Shown: one piece after another, positions 42,877-51,461 of the stretch
Layout: each line of letters begins with the position of its first letter
Position numbering within the stretch: the first letter of the stretch is position 1
DNA from: Lachnospiraceae bacterium OM04-12BH
GTDB lineage: Bacteria; Bacillota; Clostridia; Lachnospirales; Lachnospiraceae
Direction: 5' to 3'
DNA: 64,000 nucleotides
NCBI GenBank assembly: GCA_003490145.1
Contig: QULQ01000009.1
Location: 62,001 to 126,000 of the forward strand
Translations under genes and position numbers: made by a program
The notes under the pieces: model-generated
What the model saw: only the letters and a program-made list of their open reading frames with translations
Told to the model about the DNA's origin: nothing
The model's database searches: none

Positions 42877-43890
42877 GTGGCTGATAAACGAGATTATTAT
42901 GAAGTACTTGGCGTAGCAAGAAATGCAGATGACGCAGCGATCAAAAAAGCATACCGTAAGCTTGCGAAGAAATATCACCCGGATATGAATAAGGACAATC
43001 CCTCCGCTGAAGAGAAATTCAAGGAAGTCACGGAGGCTTATAATATATTAAGTGATAAGGAAAAGAGAAAACTGTACGATCAGTTTGGTCATGCTGCCTT
43101 TGACGAAGGGGGCGGCAATGCCGGAGCCGGTGGCTATCAGGGCGGTTTTGGATCAGATGGTACCTTCCATTTTAATGGCGGTCCCGGTGGCGGCTATCAG
43201 GAGTTCCATTATTCCGGAGATAATCTGGATGATATTTTTGATGGTATTTTCGGAGGCTTCAAAGGAAAGGGATTTGGCAGTGGATTCCACTCCAAAGGCT
43301 TCCGCACGCAGGATTTTGAGGATGATGGCGGGTTCTTTGGAAGAGGGGGCAGAAGCCACAGCCAGGAAGGAGAGGATGTTCTGGCTAAGGTGGATGTTAC
43401 CTTTGAAGAGGCAGCCCTTGGCGCTGATAAGGTGATCCATTTCCGGTCACCAGACGGGAAAGAAGAGTCCCTGCAGGTGCATATTCCCGCAGGTATTGAT
43501 TCCGGACAGAAGATCCGGCTGAAAGGCAAAGGCATGCCGGGCAGAAATGGCGGCGGTGCCGGTAATATGCTTCTGGAGGTCAATGTCCTTAAGAAACCCG
43601 GCTTTGAACGGAAGGGCATGGACATTTATACCACAGTTGAAATTCCCTTTGCAACAGCAGCCCTTGGCGGTGAGGCAATCGTACCTACCTTAAATGGGCG
43701 GGTAAGCTGCAAGATCAAAGAAGGAACCCAGTCCGGAACAAAGATCCGGCTGAAGGGCAAAGGAATCGTATCCATGAAGAATGCTTCGGAAAAAGGTGAT
43801 GAATATGCGGTGATCCAGATTCAGGTGCCAAAGCATCTAAGTCCGGACGCAAGACAGAAACTGACAGAGTTTGTAAAGGCAGCTTCCTGA
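42877..43890 (+). CDS. DnaJ-family co-chaperone without zinc finger (CbpA type)
   Basis: 337 residues. The J domain (about 1-70) has [25 protein letters not shown] (HPD intact) and LYDQFGH. A Gly/Phe-rich segment (about 75-165) follows, then two beta-barrel substrate-binding domains ([20 protein letters not shown], and [20 protein letters not shown]). The CxxCxGxG zinc repeats of class A DnaJ are absent, so it is class B. It stimulates DnaK ATPase. GTG 42877 after GAGGGTGAG is preferred over GTG 42868, because it gives the family N-terminus [12 protein letters not shown]. Confidence 0.92.
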   Translation: MADKRDYYEVLGVARNADDAAIKKAYRKLAKKYHPDMNKDNPSAEEKFKEVTEAYNILSDKEKRKLYDQFGHAAFDEGGGNAGAGGYQGGFGSDGTFHFNGGPGGGYQEFHYSGDNLDDIFDGIFGGFKGKGFGSGFHSKGFRTQDFEDDGGFFGRGGRSHSQEGEDVLAKVDVTFEEAALGADKVIHFRSPDGKEESLQVHIPAGIDSGQKIRLKGKGMPGRNGGGAGNMLLEVNVLKKPGFERKGMDIYTTVEIPFATAALGGEAIVPTLNGRVSCKIKEGTQSGTKIRLKGKGIVSMKNASEKGDEYAVIQIQVPKHLSPDARQKLTEFVKAAS

Positions 43891-43912
43891 TGAGGGAGGC
43901 TGCCTTTTATTA
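43876..43912 (+). terminator. Terminator of dnaJ, overlapping its stop codon
   Basis: AAGGCAGCTTCC pairs with GGGAGGCTGCCTT around the TGA stop, followed by TTATT. Confidence 0.8.
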
Positions 43913-44065
43913 TCTTTTACAGCAGCGTTTACATGGGATGTATCCATTTTTAACGCATCGTTTAAATAAAATTTTTTAGATTCGCTTAAACCTGAGCAAT
44001 GTGGAAGAAGATGATACTTTTTACTTTTTGGGGATATCCAGACAATATTTTCCTGGGTAATATTA

Positions 44066-44755
44066 ATGTTGAGAATTTGGCCAAGGTATGTCATGGTAGA
44101 GGAACTGATTCAGGGAGAACAGTTTGGAACAGAAATCCATGGAATTGAAGGACGTTACAGTGTATTGCCGCCGATTGCTTTTTCTGTGAATAAAGATGGA
44201 ATCACCGATCCGTTAAACTCTGTGAAGTTCGGACCGGTAACCGATCCGGCTTATCATTTTGAAAAGGTGCAGGAAAAGCTGCTCAATATGGCACAGACCC
44301 TGAAATTTGAAGGAACGGTGCAGGTAGATCTGGTTTACCGGAACGGAGAGTGGTTTATTATTGAGATCAACCCCAGATGGTCCGGCATGACGACTACAAC
44401 GGCAGCCAAGGAAGGAAGAAATCCACGTGCCATCTTTGTGGACAGTATTCTTGGAACTGACAAGAATTACAGTATGAAGCGAAATCTGAAATATGCCCTG
44501 AACTTTAAAATGAAGGCCAGGACACAGGAGGAATTGGTCAGACTGTACGAGAATCCCCATGTAGATTATATCATGCAGCTTGAAACAACAGTGACGGGGA
44601 TGGAAAAGATCAATTATTGTGAGGTTGTCATCAGTACCGACCAGGGAAAAGAGGATATTCTGAATGTCCTGAATGAACTGGGAGAGGAATTCCCAGGTCT
44701 TGTTTCGGATGAGGTGAAGGCCAATGCAGGAACACTGATACAGAAGTATGAGTAG
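44066..44755 (+). pseudogene. N-terminally truncated ATP-grasp enzyme
   Basis: About 220 residues corresponding to the second half of an ATP-grasp ligase: VEELIQGEQFGTEIHGIEGR, then FEGTVQVDLVYRNGEWFIIE and INPRWSGMT, which holds the Mg-ATP ligands (E-x-N-P-R). The first ATP-grasp subdomain and the N-terminal domain (some 180 residues) are missing, and the 175 bases upstream hold no coding sequence or ribosome-binding site. Possible parents include carbamoyl-phosphate-synthase-like or peptide-ligase ATP-grasp proteins. Probably a decayed gene. Confidence 0.65.
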
Positions 44756-44882
44756 GAATTCTGGCTGAAACAAAAATCCGTCTGCTTTCGGAAGATTCAA
44801 AGGAAAGGGATTGGCGGCGAGAAGCCGCAGCCAGGACATAGGAGGAATCGTTGGCATATGAATTATGCCGGACGGTTCCTTT

Positions 44883-45086
44883 TTAGTTATCTTTTATATA
44901 AACAACAATATCTTCTACCTTACAATCCAGAATGTGGCAGAGTTGTTCGACAGTCAGTAGAGTAACATTTCTGTTATGTTTCAGGTTATCAATCGTCCCC
45001 TTGCTGATGCCATATTCATTAATTAATTTGTAAGTAGATAAATTCTTTTCTTTTAATGTTTTCCACAATGGGGCAAATGACATCAT
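44883..45086 (-). CDS. Small Cro/C1-type helix-turn-helix regulator
   Basis: 67 residues, a single HTH domain: FAPLWKTLKEKNLSTYKLIN, then GISKGTIDNLKHNRNVTLLT and LCHILDCKVEDIVVYI. This is the YozG-like or HipB-like minimal repressor type. AAGGAG precedes the ATG on the minus strand. It is divergent from the sigma-factor operon, 199 bases apart, so it may regulate that operon or itself. The shared region contains GGGGGAAAATATCCCC (45126-45141), a possible operator. Confidence 0.82.
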   Translation of the reverse strand: MMSFAPLWKTLKEKNLSTYKLINEYGISKGTIDNLKHNRNVTLLTVEQLCHILDCKVEDIVVYIKDN

Positions 45087-45285
45087 ATTGATAAACTCCT
45101 TAAAATTATTATATTGTCAGAAACAGGGGGAAAATATCCCCAGCATGTTGGGTATATTTTTGTGGACAAGGAGTAAGGAAGGAAGTAAGATATTTTTAAA
45201 ACCAGTATGCACTTTGCCGGTACTTATTGTCAGAAAGGAGCAGACAGTTATTCTGCCGGGAGCAAAGTACAAAGGAGAGACAATT

Positions 45286-46770
45286 ATGGAAGACAGTTTG
45301 AAAAATGCCATAGAACAGATGAAAAATGGTGAAGAAAAAGGCTTTAATGAAGTATATTCCGCAACTTACAACAGAGTGTATTTCAGGGCAAGGCAGATCA
45401 TGAAGAAGGAAGAAGATGCACAGGATCTGACGCAAATCGTTTTTACAGAAGCATATAAAAGCATACATACATTACAGGCATCGGAGGCTCTGTATTCCTG
45501 GCTGGATGGGATAGCTTATAATCAGGGAATGAAGATCTACAGGAAACGGAAAGAGGTTTTATTAACAGAGGAGACAGAAGGAATATTTGATGCCCTTGAG
45601 AGCAATGATATTTCTTCCATGCCAGAGCTGACCGCAGACCAGAGGGCAACGGCCGACATTATCAGAGGAATAATAGAAGAACTTCCGGAATTGCAGAAAA
45701 CAGCAGTTGTTGCCTACTATTTTGACGGGCTGAAGGTGGAGCAGATTGCAGAACTGATGGAATGCTCAGCAGGTACGATCAAGAGCCGGCTTAATTATGC
45801 AAGAAAATATATCAGAGGAAGAGTAGAGGAAAAGGAGAAGAAAGAGGGGTACCGACTACATATGGTTGCACTTCCTGTCTTCTGGTATGCCATTAAGCTG
45901 ATGGCGGATAAAACTACACTTACAGCGCAGACAGCACAGGAAATCTATTGCGGTGCATGCAGGAATGTGGGGCTGCAGGCAACCTCTATATCTGCAAAGG
46001 GAGCGGGGGAAGTGACAGGTGGAGCCGGGTCAACAGAGGAAACAAGCAGAGCTGAAGCAGCAAAAACAGCAGGCAGGGCTGCAGCGGGCATGACGAAATC
46101 TGCTTCTTTCAGCACGGCAATAAAAGCAGTGATTGTTGCAGGAATCATAGGTGCAGCAGGGCTTGGAACTGTGGGAATTATCCATGCAGTAAAAGGTAAT
46201 GGAACAGAAATCCCGAAGAATGAGGAGCAAATAATCAGTGAAGAAACATCAGAAGATGAGGTTGAAAATGAGGTTGCACTGACAAGTGAGGAAGAGGCAG
46301 ACAGTGAGGATGGAGGATTAATAGAAATAGAAGAAACGGATAAAAATGCAGAAGTGACAGATGAGGAAATACCGGCAGGAGAGGCAGCGGAAACAGAACC
46401 CAAAACAATAGCAGAGGTGGAAAATTTAGACGAGTACGAAAAGTGGGAGACGGAGGAAGGATCTTCCGGTCAGACAATGTATGTGAAGCAGACCGGTTCA
46501 GAAAAACAATATATTTCTGATGATTTTTATCTGACCCTTGGAGAATATGAGGGATATTGGACACTGGACGGGCAGGAACTTCATTTTCAGGGAAAAGATC
46601 TTGAAATACTGAAACTGACAGATCTTGAAGGAAATCCGATAGATCGCAGAATCGCATTTTATTATTTAAATGAAGAGGGAATGGTGTTTGTAGATATTCC
46701 TGACACAGAAGACTGGGATACCTATGCCTTCCGGGATATTCCCGATTATATTTACAGGAAAGTTTCCTGA
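45286..46770 (+). CDS. ECF sigma factor fused to a membrane segment and extracytoplasmic domain
   Basis: 494 residues. Residues 1-185 are a complete ECF sigma: region 2 (YNRVYFRARQIMKKEEDAQD, DLTQIVFTEAYKSIHTL) and region 4 (LPELQKTAVVAYYFDGLKVE, IAELMECSAGTIKSRL). Then come a Cys-containing segment (residue 215-240), a membrane helix at about 278-300 (AIKAVIVAGIIGAAGLGTVG), an acidic linker (305-385) and a C-terminal beta-rich domain (about 385-494). The sigma and an extracellular domain are thus on one chain, so release by proteolysis or conformational gating is plausible; that is inference. ATG 45286 follows AAAGGAGAG. It leads a five-gene operon with no separate anti-sigma gene. Confidence 0.85.
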   Translation: MEDSLKNAIEQMKNGEEKGFNEVYSATYNRVYFRARQIMKKEEDAQDLTQIVFTEAYKSIHTLQASEALYSWLDGIAYNQGMKIYRKRKEVLLTEETEGIFDALESNDISSMPELTADQRATADIIRGIIEELPELQKTAVVAYYFDGLKVEQIAELMECSAGTIKSRLNYARKYIRGRVEEKEKKEGYRLHMVALPVFWYAIKLMADKTTLTAQTAQEIYCGACRNVGLQATSISAKGAGEVTGGAGSTEETSRAEAAKTAGRAAAGMTKSASFSTAIKAVIVAGIIGAAGLGTVGIIHAVKGNGTEIPKNEEQIISEETSEDEVENEVALTSEEEADSEDGGLIEIEETDKNAEVTDEEIPAGEAAETEPKTIAEVENLDEYEKWETEEGSSGQTMYVKQTGSEKQYISDDFYLTLGEYEGYWTLDGQELHFQGKDLEILKLTDLEGNPIDRRIAFYYLNEEGMVFVDIPDTEDWDTYAFRDIPDYIYRKVS

Positions 46771-46854
46771 TCAGAAAAAAATAAAAATATTTAAAACCCA
46801 AAAGAATTATGAGGGTACTTAATGATATAAAACATACAAATGGAGGATAGTAAG

Positions 46855-47931
46855 ATGTTAGATTTATTCATGAACAGTATTTTTTTCCAGACCTTTGGAA
46901 GTGGATTTATTAAGGGGTTTAAAAAATTCCAGCGGCTTGGCATGTGGGCTTATTTCCTGGCGTTACTGCCTTTTTTCGTGATTATGGTCTGCTATCAGGG
47001 CAGTTATGACAAGGCAACGTGGATTGAAAAAATTTTATTGACAGCATTGCTGCTGGTGATTCTGTTTTTGCTTGTTTTTGATGTCAGAGCGGTAGCCTGC
47101 TTCTTTGAAAAGCCGGAGGAATCTGAGTATTTTCTTGCAACAGGTGTCACAAGAAAAGAGGTTTTAAATGATAAAGGACTGCTTGGTGAGTTTAACGCTT
47201 ATGTGATGAGCCGGAAATTAAAGGTGCCGCATAAGACATTATTTAATGTATGTGTACCTATGCCAAACGGAAATTATCAGGAAGTAGATGCCATCATCAT
47301 TACAGATAACTGGCTTTATGTGGTTGAATGCAAAAATAGGGGTGGTGTATTTACAGGAAATTTTGAAGATAAAAACTGGGTACAGAAAATAGGAAGTAAA
47401 ACACATAGTGTATATAACGTTTATCTGCAGAATCAGGATCATATCACGGCGATTGAGTATTTTCTGCAGTCAAAAGGTGTGATCACTGCCGGAGATCCGT
47501 ATTGCTACAGTACCATGCTTACGGGCGGCGATCTGCAGCTGAGTGTTACAAATAACAGGGTACCGATTGATTTTGCTTTTGGTGATGCTTCATTTATAAG
47601 CAGCCAGATTGCAAGTGTGGAAAACAGGAGAACGGAAAACCGGGGAGAGAATTTTATGGACAGAGTGTATATGGCATTATTGCCGTATGCTCTTCTGGAT
47701 AAGAAAAAGAGGGATCATATGCAGGCGACAAGAAAAGAACTCAGTGATAAGGGCGGACTGAAGAAAGGAGAATACCATTATTATTATTTCGAAAACGGAA
47801 TCCCCGGAATCACAGATGAAGAAACTGTTTTAAGAGAAAACAGGGTATATACACAGATCAGTACCGGAAATCAGGATGATACATTTCCGATATGGAAGAC
47901 AATGGCAAATTTAAAATACGCAGAGAGGTAA
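46855..47931 (+). CDS. Membrane protein with NERD nuclease-related domain
   Basis: 358 residues. Two membrane segments (about 28-50 and 60-85) precede a NERD domain (about 105-230) with LGEFNAYVMSRKL, QEVDAIIITDNWLYVVECKN (the D...E-C-K of a PD-(D/E)xK-like site) and WVQKIGSKTHSVYN. The rest is a helical C-terminal part. NERD domains are considered nuclease-related and signalling-associated; a DNA or RNA substrate is not known here. ATG 46855 is chosen because GGAGG sits 7-12 bases before it; ATG 46840 would overlap that ribosome-binding site. It is the second gene of the sigma operon. Confidence 0.82.
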   Translation: MLDLFMNSIFFQTFGSGFIKGFKKFQRLGMWAYFLALLPFFVIMVCYQGSYDKATWIEKILLTALLLVILFLLVFDVRAVACFFEKPEESEYFLATGVTRKEVLNDKGLLGEFNAYVMSRKLKVPHKTLFNVCVPMPNGNYQEVDAIIITDNWLYVVECKNRGGVFTGNFEDKNWVQKIGSKTHSVYNVYLQNQDHITAIEYFLQSKGVITAGDPYCYSTMLTGGDLQLSVTNNRVPIDFAFGDASFISSQIASVENRRTENRGENFMDRVYMALLPYALLDKKKRDHMQATRKELSDKGGLKKGEYHYYYFENGIPGITDEETVLRENRVYTQISTGNQDDTFPIWKTMANLKYAER

Positions 47932-47937
47932 AGGACA

Positions 47938-48264
47938 ATGGAAAATATGAATGATTATCAGATTCAGGATGGCGATATCAGAAAGGTAAGAAGAGTGGAA
48001 ATTCGGGATGACTGGGACAGTCCTGAGCAGATTGCACATCCTGTAAGTGAGGAAAAGGTACAGGAATATCTGAAAAATAAAAGTGATAAGCCGATGATGC
48101 TTCCTAAAATGGTTTTGGCTGCACTTGTCGGTCTTTTGGTTCTTTATGGAATTGTTCATGGAATCTGTAATCTTATGAGAGCAAATGGTGGAAATTCATC
48201 GAAAAGTTATGCAAGTGTGGCTATGATGGAAGTGGATGGAGCAGAAGAGGAGGCAATGTTGTGA
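47938..48264 (+). CDS. Small single-pass membrane protein of the sigma operon
   Basis: 108 residues. A charged N-terminal half (IRKVRRVEIRDDWDSPEQIA) is followed by one membrane segment at about 57-80 (MVLAALVGLLVLYGIVHGIC). A short Ser-rich outer tail completes it. No family recognised. It begins 7 bases after the NERD gene, and its stop overlaps the next start (GTGA), so translation is coupled with both neighbours. Topology and size would suit an adaptor or an anti-sigma-like partner, but there is no sequence evidence for that. Confidence 0.6.
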   Translation: MENMNDYQIQDGDIRKVRRVEIRDDWDSPEQIAHPVSEEKVQEYLKNKSDKPMMLPKMVLAALVGLLVLYGIVHGICNLMRANGGNSSKSYASVAMMEVDGAEEEAML

Positions 48265-48941
48265 AACAGTGGGAAGTAGAGGAAAATATAGAGCATTATC
48301 TGCCTTCACAGGATGAGATCATTCTGGCAGAAGATACACTAAACCTTATTAATCTGGTCTGTAACTGTAATGCGCACTGGAAGGATCTGAAGGAAATGTA
48401 TGCAAGGCTGTCCTATGGCTGTGTGGCCATGGCCGTATGGCAGGAAGATGGCGAGGAGTACTATACACACGCCTGGACGGAGATTCAGGGTTCAGAGGTT
48501 AAAGTGTCTGTAGGAGTAAATATCCTGGAGGTGGCAACACGGCAGGTTTTCCGATATGAGAAGCCATTTGAACATGGAAAGCTGGTAGCAGGAACAGTTG
48601 ACTTTGAGAGCCTGAGAAGAGATGAGCAGAAGAAGGAAGAGGAGACTGTGCCAGAATTTTACGAAAGAGACATGCAGGAAGCAGAAGAGGATGACTTTGA
48701 CAAAAGACTGAATGCAGCACTGCTGTATGGAGAACCTGATACGGAAGAAGAGGAAGAACCGGAGGAGGAAACACAGAGCAAAGTGGAGGAAGCACCTGAC
48801 AGATTTGCAGAATATTTGGAGGATTTGCAGTATGCAAAGAGTTTCAAAGAGCAGTTTGGAACTGACAGCACAGAGATGAACGAGGAAACAGCCAGCACGA
48901 AATTTTATTTTGGCGTTTTAAGGGATTTCTTTGGTCTATAA
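48261..48941 (+). CDS. Hypothetical acidic protein of the sigma operon
   Basis: 226 residues, GTG start, soluble. The N-terminal 110 residues look like a compact alpha/beta domain (VCNCNAHWKDLKEMYARLSY, VAMAVWQEDGEEYYTHAWTE). Residues 115-195 are highly acidic (DTEEEEEPEEETQSK) and likely disordered. The C-terminus is FYFGVLRDFFGL. No family recognised. It lies between the small membrane protein (4-base overlap) and the lipoprotein gene (17-base gap), so it is part of the same transcription unit and probably the cytoplasmic member of the set. Confidence 0.6.
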   Translation: MKQWEVEENIEHYLPSQDEIILAEDTLNLINLVCNCNAHWKDLKEMYARLSYGCVAMAVWQEDGEEYYTHAWTEIQGSEVKVSVGVNILEVATRQVFRYEKPFEHGKLVAGTVDFESLRRDEQKKEEETVPEFYERDMQEAEEDDFDKRLNAALLYGEPDTEEEEEPEEETQSKVEEAPDRFAEYLEDLQYAKSFKEQFGTDSTEMNEETASTKFYFGVLRDFFGL

Positions 48942-48958
48942 GAGAGGATAAGAATACA

Positions 48959-50356
48959 TTGAAAAGAAATATTGTTTTACTGCTTGGACTTCTTCTGTGT
49001 CTGAATGTGGCGGCCTGTGGCAGCAAAGAGACAGGCAGCAGTACAGATCATACGGCGATGGAAGAAACAGTGAACGGGGAAGAAGCGGCAGAAGAAAATG
49101 TGGCAGAGGAAAATACGATAGAGAAAAGCGGGGAGGAACAGAGTACTCCGGCAGAGGACGAATATGTACTGGCCGGGGATGAACAGTTCCGGATTACGGA
49201 TACGGCAGACATTTCCATGAAGGAGCGGTGCAATAATTACGCATATCCGTTTGATATTGTGATTCCTGTGGTAGAAGGCTGTGAGTTAAGAGAAGCCGAT
49301 GACATGAAATTTTACGAGATATTTAATCCCAATATGAGCGATTACTACAGTATTGGATTTGTCACGGAGAAAAGAAGCGGCGGCCGGATGTTCACGAACG
49401 GCACCGGTGTAGATGGAGAAATCTTTGCAAACGGGCAGGATATGGCAGAACGGAATGTACCGACTAATGTTGCACCAAGTGTATATTGTCAGTATAACAG
49501 TCTGGATAATGGAGACTATACATTAAGTTATGAGATCAATCTATACAGTAAAAAAACAGTGGCAGAAGCAACTTTTTATATCAGAAACAGTGAGGAAGCA
49601 AGTGAGGCAGATGAGGTGCTTTTCCGTTTAAATCTGAAAATACGAAAAGAAGTGGGTGTAGACAGAAGTGCCTATATGATGGATTATATTGAACAGCTGA
49701 AGGAGGGAATTTTCGAGGGAATGGGACTTGATCTGGATCTGGATCGGGAAACCATGACTGAACTGCACAGAGAAGCTTTGGAGGAAAAGACAGATGGAAC
49801 AGGTGCCAATGTATCTCTTGTACCGCAGATCAGAGAAGCAGGGGATGAATCATCAGATCCCCAGTACGAAGAAGTGATAGGGGATGTGGATGTTGATACC
49901 GGTGCAGTTACAGTATCAGATATGACAGAACTAGTAGCTGGTCTTGATTTTAAAATAGATGAATCTGTTTATGATTATAAAAGTCTGGGATTGGATGGAC
50001 TTACGATACTTGCTCCTGGCGGACAGTATATTACAGGATATACGGACAGCGGTATAGAGACTGCATTTGATAACTTTATGATAACAGTAAAATGCCAGAC
50101 GACAAATGTTGCACTTCCGCCATCCACTGATGATGTCATACTGGCAGACACAGATGGATATACGGTATACAGGATGACTGACTTTGATGACAACAGTAAT
50201 AAAAGATCTTATCAGCGATATCTGATTTATGATAAGGAAAATGGGGCAGGACTGAACATACATCTGGAGGTCACCAAGTATGACAGCAGCGCTGCTGATC
50301 GTTTTATCAGCGACTATCTGCCTGCGTTTGAGACAACACTTGCAGGGAATTTTTAA
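48959..50356 (+). CDS. Lipoprotein of the sigma operon
   Basis: 465 residues. TTG start after AAGAGAGG. The signal peptide (RNIVLLLGLLLCLNVAACGS) ends in the lipobox V-A-A-C, so it is anchored outside the cell by a diacylglycerol. An acidic, Glu-rich linker (about 25-65) leads to two beta-rich segments (about 75-240 and 310-465; CNNYAYPFDIVIPVVEGCEL, then DDVILADTDGYTVYRMTDFD). No family recognised. As last gene of the operon it may be a sensor or ligand for the extracellular domain of the sigma factor. A strong terminator follows. Confidence 0.7.
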   Translation: MKRNIVLLLGLLLCLNVAACGSKETGSSTDHTAMEETVNGEEAAEENVAEENTIEKSGEEQSTPAEDEYVLAGDEQFRITDTADISMKERCNNYAYPFDIVIPVVEGCELREADDMKFYEIFNPNMSDYYSIGFVTEKRSGGRMFTNGTGVDGEIFANGQDMAERNVPTNVAPSVYCQYNSLDNGDYTLSYEINLYSKKTVAEATFYIRNSEEASEADEVLFRLNLKIRKEVGVDRSAYMMDYIEQLKEGIFEGMGLDLDLDRETMTELHREALEEKTDGTGANVSLVPQIREAGDESSDPQYEEVIGDVDVDTGAVTVSDMTELVAGLDFKIDESVYDYKSLGLDGLTILAPGGQYITGYTDSGIETAFDNFMITVKCQTTNVALPPSTDDVILADTDGYTVYRMTDFDDNSNKRSYQRYLIYDKENGAGLNIHLEVTKYDSSAADRFISDYLPAFETTLAGNF

Positions 50357-50376
50357 ATCTGGGTTTTAGAATGAGC

Positions 50377-50409
50377 GGAAGGCAATTTCGGTTGCCTTCC
50401 CTTTCTTTT
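50377..50409 (+). terminator. Terminator of the sigma operon
   Basis: GGAAGGCAA (50377-50385) pairs with TTGCCTTCC (50392-50400) around TTTCGG, followed by CTTTCTTTTT. Between here and 50563 I see only AT-rich sequence with two copies of AAACGGGGCAAAA. Confidence 0.9.
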
Positions 50410-50563
50410 TCTGCCGCTTTCTGGATGATTGCATGAAATAAACAGTATTTATATACCGATACACGAAAAAGTAAATCAATTTAGTGGAGCAATAAAAACG
50501 GGGCAAAATGCATATGATAAAATTGAAAAAACGGGGCAAAAGAGTTATTGTTAAAAAGGGAGG

Positions 50564-51010
50564 ATGAGCAGGCTGCTAACGCTACTCCTACTGTATAAAA
50601 ACGGATATAGTGTTGGGAAATATATCAGTATTGAAAAGCAGATAGAGAAAACGAAAGATCGTTATTACGATACTCTTGAAGAATCCGATGCAGGATGGCA
50701 TGAGGAAGAAAATGATCCGACACCGTTTATCAGATATATGCTGCAGGTGATTCTGGCCTGTTATACAGAATTTGAAGAACGCGTCGGATTAATGACTGAA
50801 AGCAGAAACGGTAGTACAGCATACGACATTGTCAAAAGGTACACCGAAGAAAAAATTGGAAAGTTTATGGGAGCAGATGTTGTGGCTCATTGTCCGAGCA
50901 TAGGAAGATCGTCTGCACTGGCAGCATTAAAGAAACTAACCGAGGAAGGACTTATTATCAGAGAAGGTTCGGGCAGAAGTACATTTTATGTTCGTGCGGA
51001 CAGCAAATAG
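50564..51010 (+). pseudogene. C-terminal part of a Fic-family protein
   Basis: The frame reads G-R-M-S-R-L-L-T-L-L-L-L-Y-K-x-G-Y, the end of the Fic motif HPFxDGNGR, then ISIEKQIEKTKDRYYDTLEE, HEEENDPTPFIRYMLQVILA and a C-terminal winged helix (GRSSALAALKKLTEEGLIIR). Fic enzymes transfer AMP to target proteins. The His of the active site and about 200 N-terminal residues are missing, so it cannot be active. ATG 50564 with a nearby GGAGG is the internal GRM-S-R codon, so its start-like look is accidental. Confidence 0.8.
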
Positions 51011-51423
51011 ATTTCGTCCAAAAATCAGCTAATTTGGATGAAAAGAAAGAATGCTGGATGAAAGAATTGAAAAAAAGTTTTTGTCTCCTATTGACAAGAA
51101 GCGTGGGAGTCTGGAAGAGGATACCCAGGCATAGATTCATTAAAGGAAATATCCATCTATTTTTTTGTGTCAATTGATGATTTATCACGCACATATGTAC
51201 TACATTATCTCTGATAGTGGGCTTGCATCTGACAAAAAGATTCAAAGGTCAAAAGGAAATTTCTTTAACCCGATTCATGTCCTTCGGGATAAATTTAAGA
51301 GCAAGTACTTTTATCATCTTAATAAGTTGTATTTATCAGCCCGTCTCTGCTTTCCCAAAGAAAAGCACATAATTTAGTAATAGCTATTGAAGCAGAAATG
51401 ATTTAGCAGTAAAATAACATTAC
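51011..51423 (+). other. Region of gene debris without an intact gene
   Basis: These 410 bases hold no complete gene. One frame (51053-51134) reads LDERIEKKFLSPIDKKRGSLEE and ends in a stop, with protein-like composition but no start, so it is probably the tail of an unidentified gene. The rest is AT-rich and shows no recognisable RNA or repeat. Confidence 0.4.
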
Positions 51424-51445
51424 TAAAATTTGTGCAATGCACAAA
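51424..51445 (+). promoter_or_regulatory. Promoter -10 and palindrome before the second DUF4143 gene
   Basis: TAAAAT (51424-51429) overlaps TTTGTGCAATGCACAAA (51429-51445), a perfect palindrome around AAT. AAGGAGTG follows as the ribosome-binding site. A related palindrome precedes the other DUF4143 gene at 35965. Confidence 0.5.
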
Positions 51446-51461
51446 AATAAGGAGTGACATC

